64,000 nucleotides of DNA. Source: Nemertoderma westbladi. Its lineage: Eukaryota > Xenacoelomorpha > Nemertodermatida > Nemertodermatidae. Positions 41,035 to 55,700 of the stretch are shown here, piece after piece (positions within the stretch are counted from its first letter, which is position 1; the number at the start of each line of letters is the position of its first letter). Both the position numbers and the translations under genes were made by a program. The stretch spans positions 62,001 through 126,000 of the forward strand of contig JAUCBJ010004893.1 in NCBI GenBank assembly GCA_032718475.1, in the 5' to 3' direction. A model generated the notes under the pieces. It was not told where the DNA came from. It saw only the letters and a program-made list of their open reading frames with translations, and made no database searches.

Positions 41035-41275
41035 TATATTGTCAGAGCTTATATAGTAACGATCAATCGAATAATACAGTAGGTCTACACTGCAATCACT
41101 ATCAAGGAATCCGAATCCAGTCTCCCTTAACTGTGGGTGAATGATCGCGCACAGACTGGCTTCGGCTGATGTAACTTCAGTACATTAAATAATTGATATA
41201 GGCTAAAGTCGATTTATAAACAAGAGGACAACTAAAATTGGCAGGTTAAACTGCTAAAGGTCTAAAAGCGCGAAC

Positions 41276-41370
41276 ACTGAGGCACAGACTATGCCTCACT
41301 GAGGCACAGACTATGCCTTACTGAGGCACTGAGGCAAATACTATTCCTCACTGAGGCACAGACTATGCCT
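41276..41370. repeat. Short tandem repeat, ACTGAGGCACAGACTATGCCT
   Basis: A unit of about 21 bases occurs about four times, with one shortened and one altered copy. GAGGCA and TGCCTC are complementary, so each unit can form a hairpin. Confidence 0.85.
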
Positions 41371-42194
41371 TTGTATTATTTGTATTTATTTATTTATGAA
41401 TTATGAATTATTTAGAAGGCTGAAATGCGCCGTTGTTTTTGGACAACTTTTTTTTTTAAGTCGTATTGATGTGAAAATAAGCCTTTGCGTAGAGTGTGTA
41501 ATTTACGTTAGTTTGAATTTTGCAAAATTTCATTTCATCCAGCAGCTCAAAAGTTATAACCAAAAGAAAAATTATGCCAAAAATTGCATTACCAAAAACG
41601 CACATCCTTTTTGAAAAGTACAATAAATGTGTCAGTTCCGTAGAGTACGAAAGGTTACGTTTGTTTCTATCTATCATAATTAAATTTCAAATAAGTTTTC
41701 AAAAGTTATAACCAAAATAACAAACCGAACGCTCTATCATTTCATCAACTTATATACGCTTTTACTTGAAAATGTATCCAATGTTATGTAGGGGAGGGAG
41801 AGTTTGACACCCATTCTGAACGGTAATCTACGATGCTGAACAATACTCTGCCGTTAGTTGTCTTAAGATGGTAGTCTTTGAACAGTCTGCTTTAGTGAAT
41901 CCACAGGTCCCGATGATGCCATCGCAATTGCTCGCCATGTAGGTAAATTTTATCAGTAGAAACCGTTAACCCTCCTAGTAAACCACGTTTTTTTTCTAGG
42001 TTTTAGTTTTTTTTGTTTTTTTTTCTGACCAAAAATTAAAAAAAAAATTTTGTAGCCAGTACTGCCAATCGATTCTCCATCAAAATAAAGCAAAAATGTT
42101 ATTTCTCAAAATTTTAAATTACCCTAAATTTTTGGTGACGGGGGGGGGGGGGGTGAATTGTTTTCGATCCGCTATAACTCCGGAACACTTCGTC

Positions 42195-42610
42195 CAAATT
42201 TGATGGGGTTTTTATTTTTAAACTTAATTCGATGTCCTCTTTCAGCCTATCCATGTTTCGAAACCCCAAACATTGCCGTTCAAAGATTAAATTTTTCTAG
42301 TTCTAGAATTGTACCAAATTCAAAAAAGATGCAATATTTTTTATTAACGCCTTTACGGAATTCGATGGGGTTTTGGATTTTTATATTAAACTCCTGAATC
42401 TCACTGGCCTAATTTCGAAGCACCAATACTTTTAGAGGAAAATTTTTCTAGAATAATTTTTATTTAATTACATTTATCGCGATTTCTTATTACTGGTTGC
42501 ACATGAATTGATGGAGTTTTCAATTTATTAACTAAACCGCGCATCGCACCAGCGTGGTTTCGAAATTCTAAAACGAGGTCTTCACTATTTGCAGGTCGAT
42601 TTTGTTCTAG
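42195..42610. repeat. Degenerate tandem repeat, about 150-160 bp, three copies
   Basis: A phrase of the type TT.GATGGGGTTTT, followed some 60 bases later by GTTTCGAA and later TTTTTCTAG, recurs with starts near 42199, 42361 and 42508. Copies are diverged to the point that only landmarks are shared. Confidence 0.5.
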
Positions 42611-43084
42611 AATTGAGTAACTAATAATAGATCGAATTTATTAATAATTATTGTATGAAATATGATTGTATTTTACATAATTATTAGTTCTATACTATTT
42701 CTCGTTATCTCTTTTATTTGAAATAAAAGGTCGGTTCCTTATCGGGCCGCTAGGCCCGTCACTAGTTTTGAGCCTTATTATTTTATGTGATTACGGATTA
42801 CGCCATCAGTAAATCCTTTATGCCTTGGTGGTTTCTACCTCCATATATTTTTAATTAATTACCGTAATTAATGCCTACAACTAATTGATTTGTTTATTTT
42901 ATATGTGCCTTCTTCGTTGGTGCTTGATATTTTATTTTATTTGGAGTGAATTACAAAGCAATACAATTCGGGGGCTACTGTCCAGGGGGCTACTGTCCTA
43001 GAACCGTTTCGTTTGGGTGTTTTGGGGGTCTTTTTGGTTCTATTGGGTTCTTTTGGGACTTTAATAGGACCCGTTGTTTTACAG

Positions 43085-43401
43085 AAGAGAAAAAAAGACT
43101 GAAAGTAACTGTTGCTCAACGCAGTTCAATACGAGTTTATCCAATTCTACGGTCAAGGTTCGCGTTGAGGTGCTTTTAGAAATAAACTATTGTTATGAAT
43201 TCAAGATTCATAAAACGCAACAAACATGGTGTAAAGAAATATTCGAGGAAGTTCCCGATAGATGTAATAATAAAAGTTTCGAAAAGCGAATAATAACTAC
43301 GCCGAAATGGGACCGAAATGGAAACGAATCACACCCAATTAATATGTTGTTACAATGGAAAGCAATGGATAATGATACATCATATGTATTAAATTTAACT
43401 G
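43085..43401 (+). CDS. Membrane-protein gene, extracellular exon B
   Basis: The exon is preceded by an acceptor (CCGTTGTTTTACAG, ending 43084) and followed by a good donor (CTG then GTAAGA at 43402). The product is Cys-containing (INYCYEFKIH, QQTWCKEIFEEVPDRCNN) and has many N-glycosylation sequons (NTS, NST, NKS, NES, NDT, NLT), as expected of an extracellular domain. I do not recognise the fold. It starts in phase 2 in the chosen frame; the alternative frame is open for the first 95 bases only. It ends in phase 1. Upstream exons, including the signal peptide, are not identified with confidence. Confidence 0.5.
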
Positions 43402-43453
43402 GTAAGATACATCCAATCATAAGTGTAATTTTAAAAAAAAAGTGATACAAAAG

Positions 43454-43745
43454 GGGTGTGGGTGGTCACAACTACCATCATTTCTCTCTATGCTGAGGAA
43501 GTGCTTGACATACAAAAGAATGAGATTTTACATAATAATTACATTCGCATTTGTCTTCACCCATTATCATGGAACACGTATCTTTTTTCAACAGGATATG
43601 ATTTTAGAGCTGTTTATTCATTAAACAATTCTGCGATAAATGTGATGCTCCCAGATTCTCATTACAGACTATTTAATGCCTGTGTTACTGCCACAATCAA
43701 TACATCCAACTGCATAGAAGATACCATTCCTTCACCTTGGTGCAC
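43454..43745 (+). CDS. Membrane-protein gene, extracellular exon C
   Basis: This exon encodes VVTTTIISLYAEEVLDIQKN, NYIRICLHPLSWNTYLFSTG, and ends DSHYRLFNACVTATINTSNC then IPSPWC. It has three Cys near the end and two sequons (NNS, NTS). Its donor CAC then GTGAGT (43746) is close to consensus and leaves phase 2. The start is uncertain. A phase-compatible 52-base intron (43402-43453) is possible but has a weak acceptor (ACAAAAG). Alternatively exons B and C are one exon, with a one-base shift at the A9 run 43433-43441. The last 89 bases of this exon are the source of the 96-bp satellite. Confidence 0.55.
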
Positions 43746-46700
43746 GTGAGTATCTCATTACAGACTATTTAATGCCTGTGTTACTGCCACAATCAATACA
43801 TCCAACTGCATAGAAGAAACCATTCCTCAACCATGGTGCACGTGAGTATCTCATTACAGACTATTTAATGCCTGTGTTACTGCCACAATCAATACATCCA
43901 ACTACATAGAAGAAACCATTCCTCAACCATGGTGCACGTGAGTATCTCATTACAGACTATTTAATTTAATGTCTGTGTTACTGCCACAATCAATACATCC
44001 AACTACATAGAAGAAACCATTCCTCAACCATGGTGCACGTGAGTATCTCATTACAGACTATTTAATGCCTGTGTTACTGCCACACACAATACATCCAACT
44101 ACATAGAAGAAACCATTCCTCAACCATGGTGCACGTGAGTATCTCATTACAGACTATTTAATGTCTGTGTTACTGCCACAATCAATACATCCAACTGCAT
44201 AGAAGATACCATTCCTTCACCTTGGTGCACGTGAGTATCTCATTACAGACTATTTAATGCCTGTGTTACTGTCACACACAATACATCCAACTGCATAGAA
44301 GAAACCATTCCTCAACCATGGTGCACGTGAGTATCTCATTACAGACTATTTAATGTCTGTGTTACTGCCACAATCAATACATCCAACTGCATAGAAGATA
44401 CCATTCCTTCACCTTGGTGCACGTGAGTATCTCATTACAGACTATTTAATGCCTGTGTCACTACCACAATCAATACATCCAACTACATAGAAGAAACCAT
44501 TCCTCAACCATGGTGCACGTGAGTATCTCATTACAGACTATTTAATGCCTGTGTTACTGCCACAATCAATACATCCAACTACATAGAAGAAACCATTCCT
44601 CAACCATGGTGCTCGTGTGTATCTCATTACAGACTATTTAATGCCTGTGTTACTGCCACAATCAACACATCCAACTGCATAGAAGAAACCATTCCTCAAC
44701 CATGGTGCACGTGAGTATCTCATTACAGACTATTTAATGCTTGTTTTACTACCACAATCAATACATCCAACTACATAGAAGAAACCATTCCTCAACCATG
44801 GTGCACGTGAGTATCTCATTACAGACTATTTAATGCCTGTGTCACTACCACAATCAATACATCCAACTACATAGAAGAAACCATTCATCAACCATGGTGC
44901 TCGTGAGTATCTCATTACAGACTATTTAATGCCTGTGTCACTACCACAATCAATACATCCAACTACATAGAAGAAACCATTCCTCAACCATGGTGCACGT
45001 GAGTATCTCATTACAGACTATTTAATGCCTGTGTCACTGCCACACACAATACATCCAACTACATAGAAGAAACCATTCCTCAACCATGGTGCACGTGAGT
45101 ATCTCATTACAGACTATTTAATGCCTGTGTTACTGCCACAATCACTACATCCAACTACATAGAAGAAACCATTCCTCAACCATGGTGCACGTGAGTATCT
45201 CATTACAGACTATTTAATGCCTGTGTTACTGCCACAATCACTACATCCAACTACATAGAAGAAACCATTCCTCAACCATGGTGCACGTGAGTATCTCATT
45301 ACAGACTATTTAATGCCTGTGTCACTACCACAATCAATACATCCAACTACATAGAAGAAACCATTCCTCAACCATGGTGCACGTGAGTATCTCATTACAG
45401 ACTATTTAATGCCTGTGTTACTGCCACAATCAATACATCCAACTGCATAGAAGAAAACCCTTCCTTCACCTTGGTGCACGTGAGTATCTCATTACAGACT
45501 ATTTAATGTCTGTGTTACTGCCACAATCAATACATCCAACTGCATAGAAGAAACCATTCCTCAACCATGGTGCACGTGAGTATCTCATTACAGACTATTT
45601 AATGTCTGTGTTACTGCCACAATCAATACATCCAACTGCATAGAAGATACCATTCCTTCACCTTGGTGCACGTGAGTATCTCATTACAGACTATTTAATG
45701 CCTGTGTCACTACCACAATCAATACATCCAACTACATAGAAGAAACCATTCCTCAACCATGGTGCACGTGAGTATCTCATTACAGACTATTTAATGCCTG
45801 TGTTACTGGCACAATCAACACATCCAACTGCATAGAAGAAACCATTCCTCAACCATGGTGCACGTGAGTATCTCATTACAGACTATTTAATGCCTGTGTC
45901 ACTACCACAATCAATACATCCAACTACATAGAAGAAACCATTCCTCAACCATGGTGCACGTGAGTATCTCATTACAGACTATTTAATGCCTGTGTTACTG
46001 CCACAATCAACACATCCAACTGCATAGAAGAAACCATTCCTCAACCATGGTGCACGTGAGTATCTCATTACAGACTATTTAATGCCTGTGTCACTACCAC
46101 AATCAATACATCCAACTACATAGAAGAAACCATTCATCAACCATGGTGCTCGTGAGTATCTCATTACAGACTATTTAATGCCTGTGTTACTGCCACAATC
46201 AATACATCCAACTGCATAGAAGAAACCATTCCTCAACCATGGTGCACGTGAGTATCTCATTACAGACTATTTAATGCCTGTGTCACTACCACAATCAATA
46301 CATCCAACTACATAGAAGAAACCATTCCTCAACCATGGTGCACGTGAGTATCTCATTACAGACTATTTAATGCCTGTGTCACAGCCACAATCAATACATC
46401 CAACTGCATAGAAGAAACCATTCCTCAACCATGGTGCACGTGAGTATCTCATTACAGACTATTTAATGCCTGTGTCACTACCACAATCAATACATCCAAC
46501 TACATAGAAGAAACCATTCCTCAACCATGGTGCACGTGAGTATCTCATTACAGACTATTTAATGTCTGTGTCACTACCACAATCAATACATCCAACTACA
46601 TAGAAGAAACCATTCCTCAACCATGGTGCACGTGAGTATCTCATTACAGACTATTTAATGCCTGTGTCACTACCACAATCAATACATCCAACTACATAGA

Positions 46701-49700
46701 AGAAACCATTCCTCAACCATGGTGCACGTGAGTATCTCATTACAGACTATTTAATGCCTGTGTTACTGCCACAATCAATACATCCAACTGCATAGAAGAA
46801 AACCCTTCCTTCACCTTGGTGCACGTGAGTATCTCATTACAGACTATTTAATGCCTGTGTTACTGCCACAATCACTACATCCAACTGCATAGAAGAAACC
46901 ATTCCTACACCTTGGTGCACGTGAGTATCTCATTACAGACTATTTAATGCCTGTGTCATTGCCACACACAATACATCCAACTGCATAGAAGAAACCATTC
47001 CTCAACCATGGTGCACGTGAGTATATCTCATTATAGACTATTTAATGTCTGTGTTACTGCCACAATCACTACATCCAACTACATAGAAGAAACCATTCCT
47101 ACACCTTGGTGCATGTGAGTATCTTATTACAGACTATTTAATGCCTGTGTCATTGCCACACACAATACATCCAACTGCATAGAAGAAACCATTCCTCAAC
47201 CATGGTGCACGTGAGTATCTCATTACAGACTATTTAATGCTTGTGTTACTGCCACAATCAATACATCCAACTGCATAGAAGAAACCATTCCTCAACCATG
47301 GTGCACGTGAGTATCTCATTACAGACTATTTATAATGTCTGTGTCACTGCCACACTCAATACATCCAACTGCATAGAAGAAACCATTCCTCAACCATGGT
47401 GCACGTGAGTATCTCATTACAGACTATTTAATGCCTGTGTTACTGCCACAATCAATACATCCAACTGCATAGAAGAAACCATTCCTCAACCATGGTGCAC
47501 GTGAGTATCTCATTACAGACTATTTAATGCCTGTGTTACTGTCACAATCAATACATCCAACTGCATAGAAGAAAACCCTTCCTTCACCTTGGTGCACGTG
47601 AGTATCTCATTACAGACTATTTAATGCCTGTGTTACTGCCACAATCACTACATCCAACTGCATAGAAGAAACCATTCCTACACCTTGGTGCACGTGAGTA
47701 TCTCATTACAGACTATTTAATGCCTGTGTCATTGCCACACACAATACATCCAACTGCATAGAAGAAACCATTCCTCAACCATGGTGCACGTGAGTATATC
47801 TCATTACAGACTATTTAATGTCTGTGTTACTGCCACAATCACTACATCCAACTACATAGAAGAAACCATTCCTACACCTTGGTGCATGTGAGTATCTTAT
47901 TACAGACTATTTAATGCCTGTGTCATTGCCACACACAATACATCCAACTGCATAGAAGAAACCATTCCTCAACCATGGTGCACGTGAGTATCTCATTACA
48001 GACTATTTAATGCTTGTGTTACTGCCACAATCAATACATCCAACTGCATAGAAGAAACCATTCCTCAACCATGGTGCACGTGAGTATCTCATTACAGACT
48101 ATTTAATGCCTGTGTCACTACCACAATCAATACATCCAACTACATAGAAGAAACCATTCCTCAACCATGGTGCACGTGAGTATCTCATTACAGACTATTT
48201 AATGCCTGTGTCACTACCACAATCAATACATCCAACTACATAGAAGAAACCATTCATCAACCATGGTGCACGTGAGTATCTCATTACAGACTATTTAATG
48301 CCTGTGTCACTACCACAATCAATACATCCAACTACATAGAAGAAACCATTCATCAACCATGGTGCACGTGAGTATCTCATTACAGACTATTTAATGCCTG
48401 TGTCACTACCACAATCAATACATCCAACTACATAGAAGAAACCATTCCTCAACAATGGTGCACGTGAGTATCTCATTACAGACTATTTAATGCCTGTGTT
48501 ACTGCCACAATCAATACATCCAACTGCATAGAAGAAAACCCTTCCTTCACCTTGGTGCACGTGAGTATCTCATTACAGACTATGTAATGCCTGTGTTACT
48601 GCCACAATCACTACATCCAACTGCATAGAAGAAACCATTCCTACACCTTGGTGCACGTGAGTATCTCATTACAGACTATTTAATGCCTGTGTCATTGCCA
48701 CACACAATACATCCAACTGCATAGAAGAAACCAGTCCTCAACCATGGTGCACGTGAGTATATCTCATTACAGACTATTTAATGTCTGTGTTACTGCCACA
48801 ATCACTACATCCAACTACATAGAAGAAACCATTCCTACACCTTGGTGCATGTGAGTATCTTATTACAGACTATTTAATGCCTGTGTCATTGCCACACACA
48901 ATACATCCAACTGCATAGAAGAAACCATTCCTCAACCATGGTGCACGTGAGTATCTCATTACAGACTATTTAATGCTTGTGTTACTGCCACAATCAATAC
49001 ATCCAACTGCATAGAAGAAACCATTCCTCAACCATGGTGCACGTGAGTATCTCATTACAGACTATTTATAATGTCTGTGTCACTGCCACACTCAATACAT
49101 CCAACTGCATAGAAGAAACCATTCCTCAACCATGGTGCACGTGAGTATCTCATTACAGACTATTTAATGCCTGTGTTACTGCCACAATCAATACATCCAA
49201 CTGCATAGAAGAAACCATTCCTCAACCATGGTGCACGTGAGTATCTCATTACAGACTATTTAATGCCTGTGTTACTGTCACACACAATACATCCAACTAC
49301 ATAGAAGAAACCATTCCTCAACCATGGTGCACGTGAGTATCTCATTACAGACTATTTAATGCCTGTGTTACTGCCACAATCAATACATCCAACTGCATAG
49401 AAGAAACCATGGTGCACGTGAGTATCTCATTACAGACTATTTAATGCCTGTGTCATTGCCACACACAATACATCCAACTGCATAGAAGATACCATTCCCC
49501 AACCATGGTGCACGTGAGTATCTCATTACAGACTATTTAATGCCTGTGTCATTGCCACACACAACACATCCAACTGCATAGAAGAAACCATTCCTCAACC
49601 ATGGTGCACGTGAGTATCTCATTACAGACTATTTAAAGTCTGTGTTACTGCCACAATCACTACATCCAACTACATAGAAGAAACCATTCCTACACCTTGG

Positions 49701-52700
49701 TGCACTTGAGTATCTTATTACAGACTATTTAATGCCTGTGTCATTGCCACACACAATACATCCAACTGCATAGAAGAAACCATTCCTCAACCATGGTGCA
49801 CGTGAGTATCTCATTACAGACTATTTAATGCCTGTGTTACTGTCACACACAATACATCCAACTGCCTAGAAGAAACCATTCCTACACCTTGGTGCACTTG
49901 AGTATCTTATTACAGACTATTTAATGCCTGTGTCATTGCCACACACAATACATCCAACTGCATAGAAGAAACCATGGTACACGTGAGTATCTCATTACAG
50001 ACTATTTAATGCCTGTGTCATTGCCACACACAATACATCCAACTGCATAGAAGAAACCATTCCCCAACCATGGTGCACGTGAGTATCTCATTACAGACTA
50101 TTTAATGCCTGTGTCATTGCCACACACAATACATCCAACTGCATAGAAGAAACCATTCCTCAACCATGGTGCACGTGAGTATCTCATTACAGACTATTTA
50201 ATGTCTGTGTTACTGCCACAATCACTACATCCAACTACATAGAAGAAACCATTCCTACACCTTGGTGCACTTGAGTATCTTATTACAGACTATTTAATGC
50301 CTGTGTCATTGCCACACACAATACATCCAACTGCATAGAAGAAACCATTCCTCAACCATGGTGCACGTGAGTATCTCATTACAGACTATTTAATGCCTGT
50401 GTTACTGCCACAATCAATACATCCAACTGCATAGAAGAAACCATGGTGCACGTGAGTATCTCATTACAGACTATTTAATGCCTGTGTCATTGCCACACAC
50501 AATACATCCAACTGCATAGAAGATACCATTCCCCAACCATGGTGCACGTGAGTATCTCATTACAGACTATTTAATGCCTGTGTCATTGCCACACACAACA
50601 CATCCAACTGCATAGAAGAAACCATTCCTCAACCATGGTGCACGTGAGTATCTCATTACAGACTATTTAAAGTCTGTGTTACTGCCACAATCACTACATC
50701 CAACTACATAGAAGAAACCATTCCTACACCTTGGTGCACTTGAGTATCTTATTACAGACTATTTAATGCCTGTGTCATTGCCACACACAATACATCCAAC
50801 TGCATAGAAGAAACCATTCCTCAACCATGGTGCACGTGAGTATCTCATTACAGACTATTTAATGCCTGTGTTACTGTCACACACAATACATCCAACTGCC
50901 TAGAAGAAACCATTCCTACACCTTGGTGCACTTGAGTATCTTATTACAGACTATTTAATGCCTGTGTCATTGCCACACACAATACATCCAACTGCATAGA
51001 AGAAACCATGGTACACGTGAGTATCTCATTACAGACTATTTAATGCCTGTGTCATTGCCACACACAATACATCCAACTGCATAGAAGAAACCATTCCCCA
51101 ACCATGGTGCACGTGAGTATCTCATTACAGACTATTTAATGCCTGTGTCATTGCCACACACAATACATCCAACTGCATAGAAGAAACCATTCCTCAACCA
51201 TGGTGCACGTGAGTATCTCATTACAGACTATTTAATGTCTGTGTTACTGCCACAATCACTACATCCAACTACATAGAAGAAACCATTCCTACACCTTGGT
51301 GCACTTGAGTATCTTATTACAGACTATTTAATGCCTGTGTCATTGCCACACACAATACATCCAACTGCATAGAAGAAACCATTCCTCAACCATGGTGCAC
51401 GTGAGTATCTCATTACAGACTATTTAATGTCTGTGTTACTGCCACAATCACTACATCCAACTACATAGAAGAAACCATTCCTACACCTTGGTGCACTTGA
51501 GTATCTTATTACAGACTATTTAATGCCTGTGTCATTGCCACACACAATACATCCAACTGCATAGAAGAAACCATTCCTCAACCATGGTGCACGTGAGTAT
51601 CTCATTACAGACTATTTAATGTCTGTGTTACTGCCACAATCACTACATCCAACTACATAGAAGAAACCATTCCTCAACCATGGTGCACGTGAGTATCTCA
51701 TTACAGACTATTTAATGCCTGTGTTACTGCCACAATCAATACATCCAACTGCATAGAAGAAACCATTCATCAACCATGGTGCACGTGAGTATCTCATTAC
51801 AGACTATTTAATGCCTGTGTTACTGCCACACACAATACATCCAACTACATAGAAGAAACCATTCCTCAACCATGGTTCTCGTGAGTATCTCATTACAGAC
51901 TATTTAATGTCTGTGTTACTGCCACAATCAATACATCCAACTACATAGAAGAAACCATTCCTCAACCATGGTTCTCGTGAGTATCTCATTACAGACTATT
52001 TAATGCCTGTGTTACTGCCACACACAATACATCCAACTACATAGAAGAAACCATTCCTCAACCATGGTTCTCGTGAGTATCTCATTACAGACTATTTAAT
52101 GTCTGTGTTACTGCCACAATCAATACATCCAACTACATAGAAGAAACCATTCCTCAACCATGGTTCTCGTGAGTATCTCATTACAGACTATTTAATGCCT
52201 GTGTTACTGCCACACACAATACATCCAACTACATAGAAGAAACCATTCCTCAACCATGGTGCACGTGAGTATCTCATTACAGACTATTTAATGTCTGTGT
52301 TACTGCCACAATCAATACATCCAACTGCATAGAAGAAACCATTCCTCAACCATGGTGCACGTGAGTATCTCATTACAGACTATTTAATGTCTGTGTTACT
52401 GCCACAATCAATACATCCAACTGCATAGAAGAAACCATTCCTCAACCATGGTGCACGTGAGTATCTCATTACAGACTATTTAATGCCTGTGTCACAGCCA
52501 CAATCAATACATCCAACTGCATAGAAGAAACCATTCCTCAACCATGGTTCTCGTGAGTATCTCATTACAGACTATTTAATGCCTGTGTCACAGCCACAAT
52601 CAATACATCCAACTGCATAGAAGAAACCATTCCTCAACCATGGTGCACGTGAGTATCTCATTACAGACTATTTAATGCCTGTGTTACTGCCACACACAAT

Positions 52701-55700
52701 ACATCCAACTTCATAAAAGAAACCATTCCTCAACCATGGTGCACGTGAGTATCTCATTACAGACTATTTAATGCCTGTGTTACTGCCACACACAATACAT
52801 CCAGCTGCATAGAAGAAACCATTCCTCAACCATGGTGCTCGTGAGTATCTCATTACAGACTATTTAATGTCTGTGTTACTGCCACACACAATACATCCAA
52901 CTACATAGAAAAAACCATTCACCAACCATGGTGCACGTGAATATCTCATTACAGACTATTTAATGCCTGTGTTACTGCCACAATCAATACATCCAACTGC
53001 ATAGAAGAAACCATTCCTCAACCATGGTGCACGTGAGTATTTCATTACAGACTATTTAATGCCTGTGTCACTGCCACACACAATACATCCAACTACATAG
53101 AAGAAACCATTCCTCAACCATGGTGCACGTGAGTATTTCATTACAGACTATTTAATGCCTGTGTCACTGCCACACACAATACATCCAACTACATAGAAGA
53201 AACCATTCCTCAACCATGGTGCACGTGAGTATCTCATTACAGACTATTTAATGTCTGTGTTACTGCCACACACAATACATCCAACTACATAGAAAAAACC
53301 ATTCACCAACCATGGTGCACGTGAGTATCTCATTACAGACTATTTAATGCCTGTGTTACTGCCACACACAATACATCCAACTACATAGAAGAAACCATTC
53401 CTCAACCATGGTGCACGTGAGTATCTCATTACAGACTATTTAATGTCTGTGTTACTGCCACAATCAATACATCCAACTACATAGAAGAAACCATTCCTCA
53501 ACCATGGTGCACGTGAGTATTTCATTACAGACTATTTAATGCCTGTGTTACTGCCACACACAATACATCCAGCTGCATAGAAGAAACCGTTCTTCAACCA
53601 TGGTTCTCGTGAGTATCTCATTACAGACTATTTAATGCCTGTGTCACTGCCACACACAATACATCCAACTACATAGAAGAAACCATTCCTCAACCATGGT
53701 GCACGTGAGTATCTCATTACAGACTATTTAATGCCTGTGTCACTGCCACACACAATACATCCAACTACATAGAAGAAACCATTCCTCAACCATGGTGCAC
53801 GTGAGTATCTCATTACAGACTATTTAATGCCTGTGTCACTGCCACACACAATACATCCAACTACATAGAAGAAACCATTCCTCAACCATGGTGCACGTGA
53901 GTATCTCATTACAGACTATTTAATGCCTGTGTTACTGCCACAATCAATATATCCAACTGCATAGAAGAAACCATTCCTCAACCATGGTGCACGTGAGTAT
54001 CTCATTACAGACTATTTAATGCCTGTGTTACTGCCACAATCAATATATCCAACTGCATAGAAGAAACCATTCCTCAACCATGGTGCACGTGAGTATCTCA
54101 TTACAGACTATTTAATGTCTGTGTTACTGCCACAATCAATACATCCAACTGCATAGAAGAAACCATTCATCAACCATGGTGCACGTGAGTATCTCATTAC
54201 AGACTATTTAATGCCTGTGTTACTGCCACAATCAATATATCCAACTACATAGAAGAAACCATTCCTCAACCATGGTGCACGTGAGTATCTCATTACAGAC
54301 TATTTAATGCCTGTGTTACTGCCACAATCAATATATCCAACTGCATAGAAGAAACCATTCCTCAACCATGGTGCACGTGAGTATCTCATTACAGACTATT
54401 TAATGTCTGTGTTACTGCCACAATCAATACATCCAACTGCATAGAAGAAACCATTCCTCAACCATGGTGCACGTGAGTATCTCATTACAGACTATTTAAT
54501 GTCTGTGTTACTACCACAATCAATACATCCAACTGCATAGAAGAAACCATTCCTTCACCTTGGTGCAGGTGAGTATCTCATTACAGACTATTTAATGTCT
54601 GTGTTACTGCCACAATCAATACATCCAACTGCATAGAAGAAACCATTCCTCAACCATGGTGCACGTGAGTATCTCATTACAGACTATTTAATGTCTGTGT
54701 TACTGCCACAATCAATACATCCAACTGCATAGAAGAAACCATTCCTCAACCATGGTGCACGTGAGTATCTCATTACAGACTATTTAATGTCTGTGTTACT
54801 GCCACAATCAATACATCCAACTGCATAGAAGAAACCATTCCTCAACCATGGTGCACGTGAGTATCTCATTACAGACTATTTAATGTCTGTGTTACTGCCA
54901 CAATCAATACATCCAACTGCATAGAAGATACCATCCCTTCACCTTGGTGCACGTGAGTATCTCATTACAGACTATTTAATGTCTGTGTTACTGCCACAAT
55001 CAATACATCCAACTGCATAGAAGAAACCATTCATCAACCATGGTGCACGTGAGTATCTCATTACAGACTATTTAATGTCTGTGTTACTGCCACAATCAAT
55101 ACATCCAACTGCATAGAAGAAACCATTCCTCAACCATGGTGCACGTGAGTATCTCATTACAGACTATTTAATGTCTGTGTTACTGCCACAATCAATACAT
55201 CCAACTGCATAGAAGAAACCATTCATCAACCATGGTGCACGTGAGTATCTCATTACAGACTATTTAATGTCTGTGTTACTGCCACAATCAATACATCCAA
55301 CTGCATAGAAGAAACCATTCCTCAACCATGGTGCACGTGAGTATCTCATTACAGACTATTTAATGTCTGTGTTACTGCCACAATCAATACATCCAACTGT
55401 ATAGAAGAAACCATTCATCAACCATGGTGCACGTGAGTATCTCATTACAGACTATTTAATGCCTGTGTCACTGCCACACACAATACATCCAACTACATAG
55501 AAGAAACCATTCCTCAACCATGGTGCACGTGAGTATCTCATTACAGACTATTTAATGTCTGTGTTACTGCCACACACAATACATCCAACTACATAGAAAA
55601 AACCATTCACCAACCATGGTGCACGTGAGTATCTCATTACAGACTATTTAATGCCTGTGTTACTGCCACACACAATACATCCAACTACATAGAAGAAACC

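Larger units (their letters stand above)
41035..43084. other. Non-coding region upstream of the membrane-protein exons
   Basis: No supported gene is present. It holds the GAGGCA repeat (41276-41370), a poly-T/poly-A stretch (41990-42050), a poly-G run (42140-42152) and a degenerate repeat (42195-42610). Small frames on both strands around 41396-41711 lack domains. Confidence 0.5.

Noticed and set aside
43746-43763. An 18-base intron (GTGAGTATCTCATTACAG) in every monomer
   Set aside because: It has both GT and AG ends, but it is far shorter than normal animal introns and TCTCATTACAG is part of the original coding exon. Kept only as part of the mini-exon hypothesis using longer skips.
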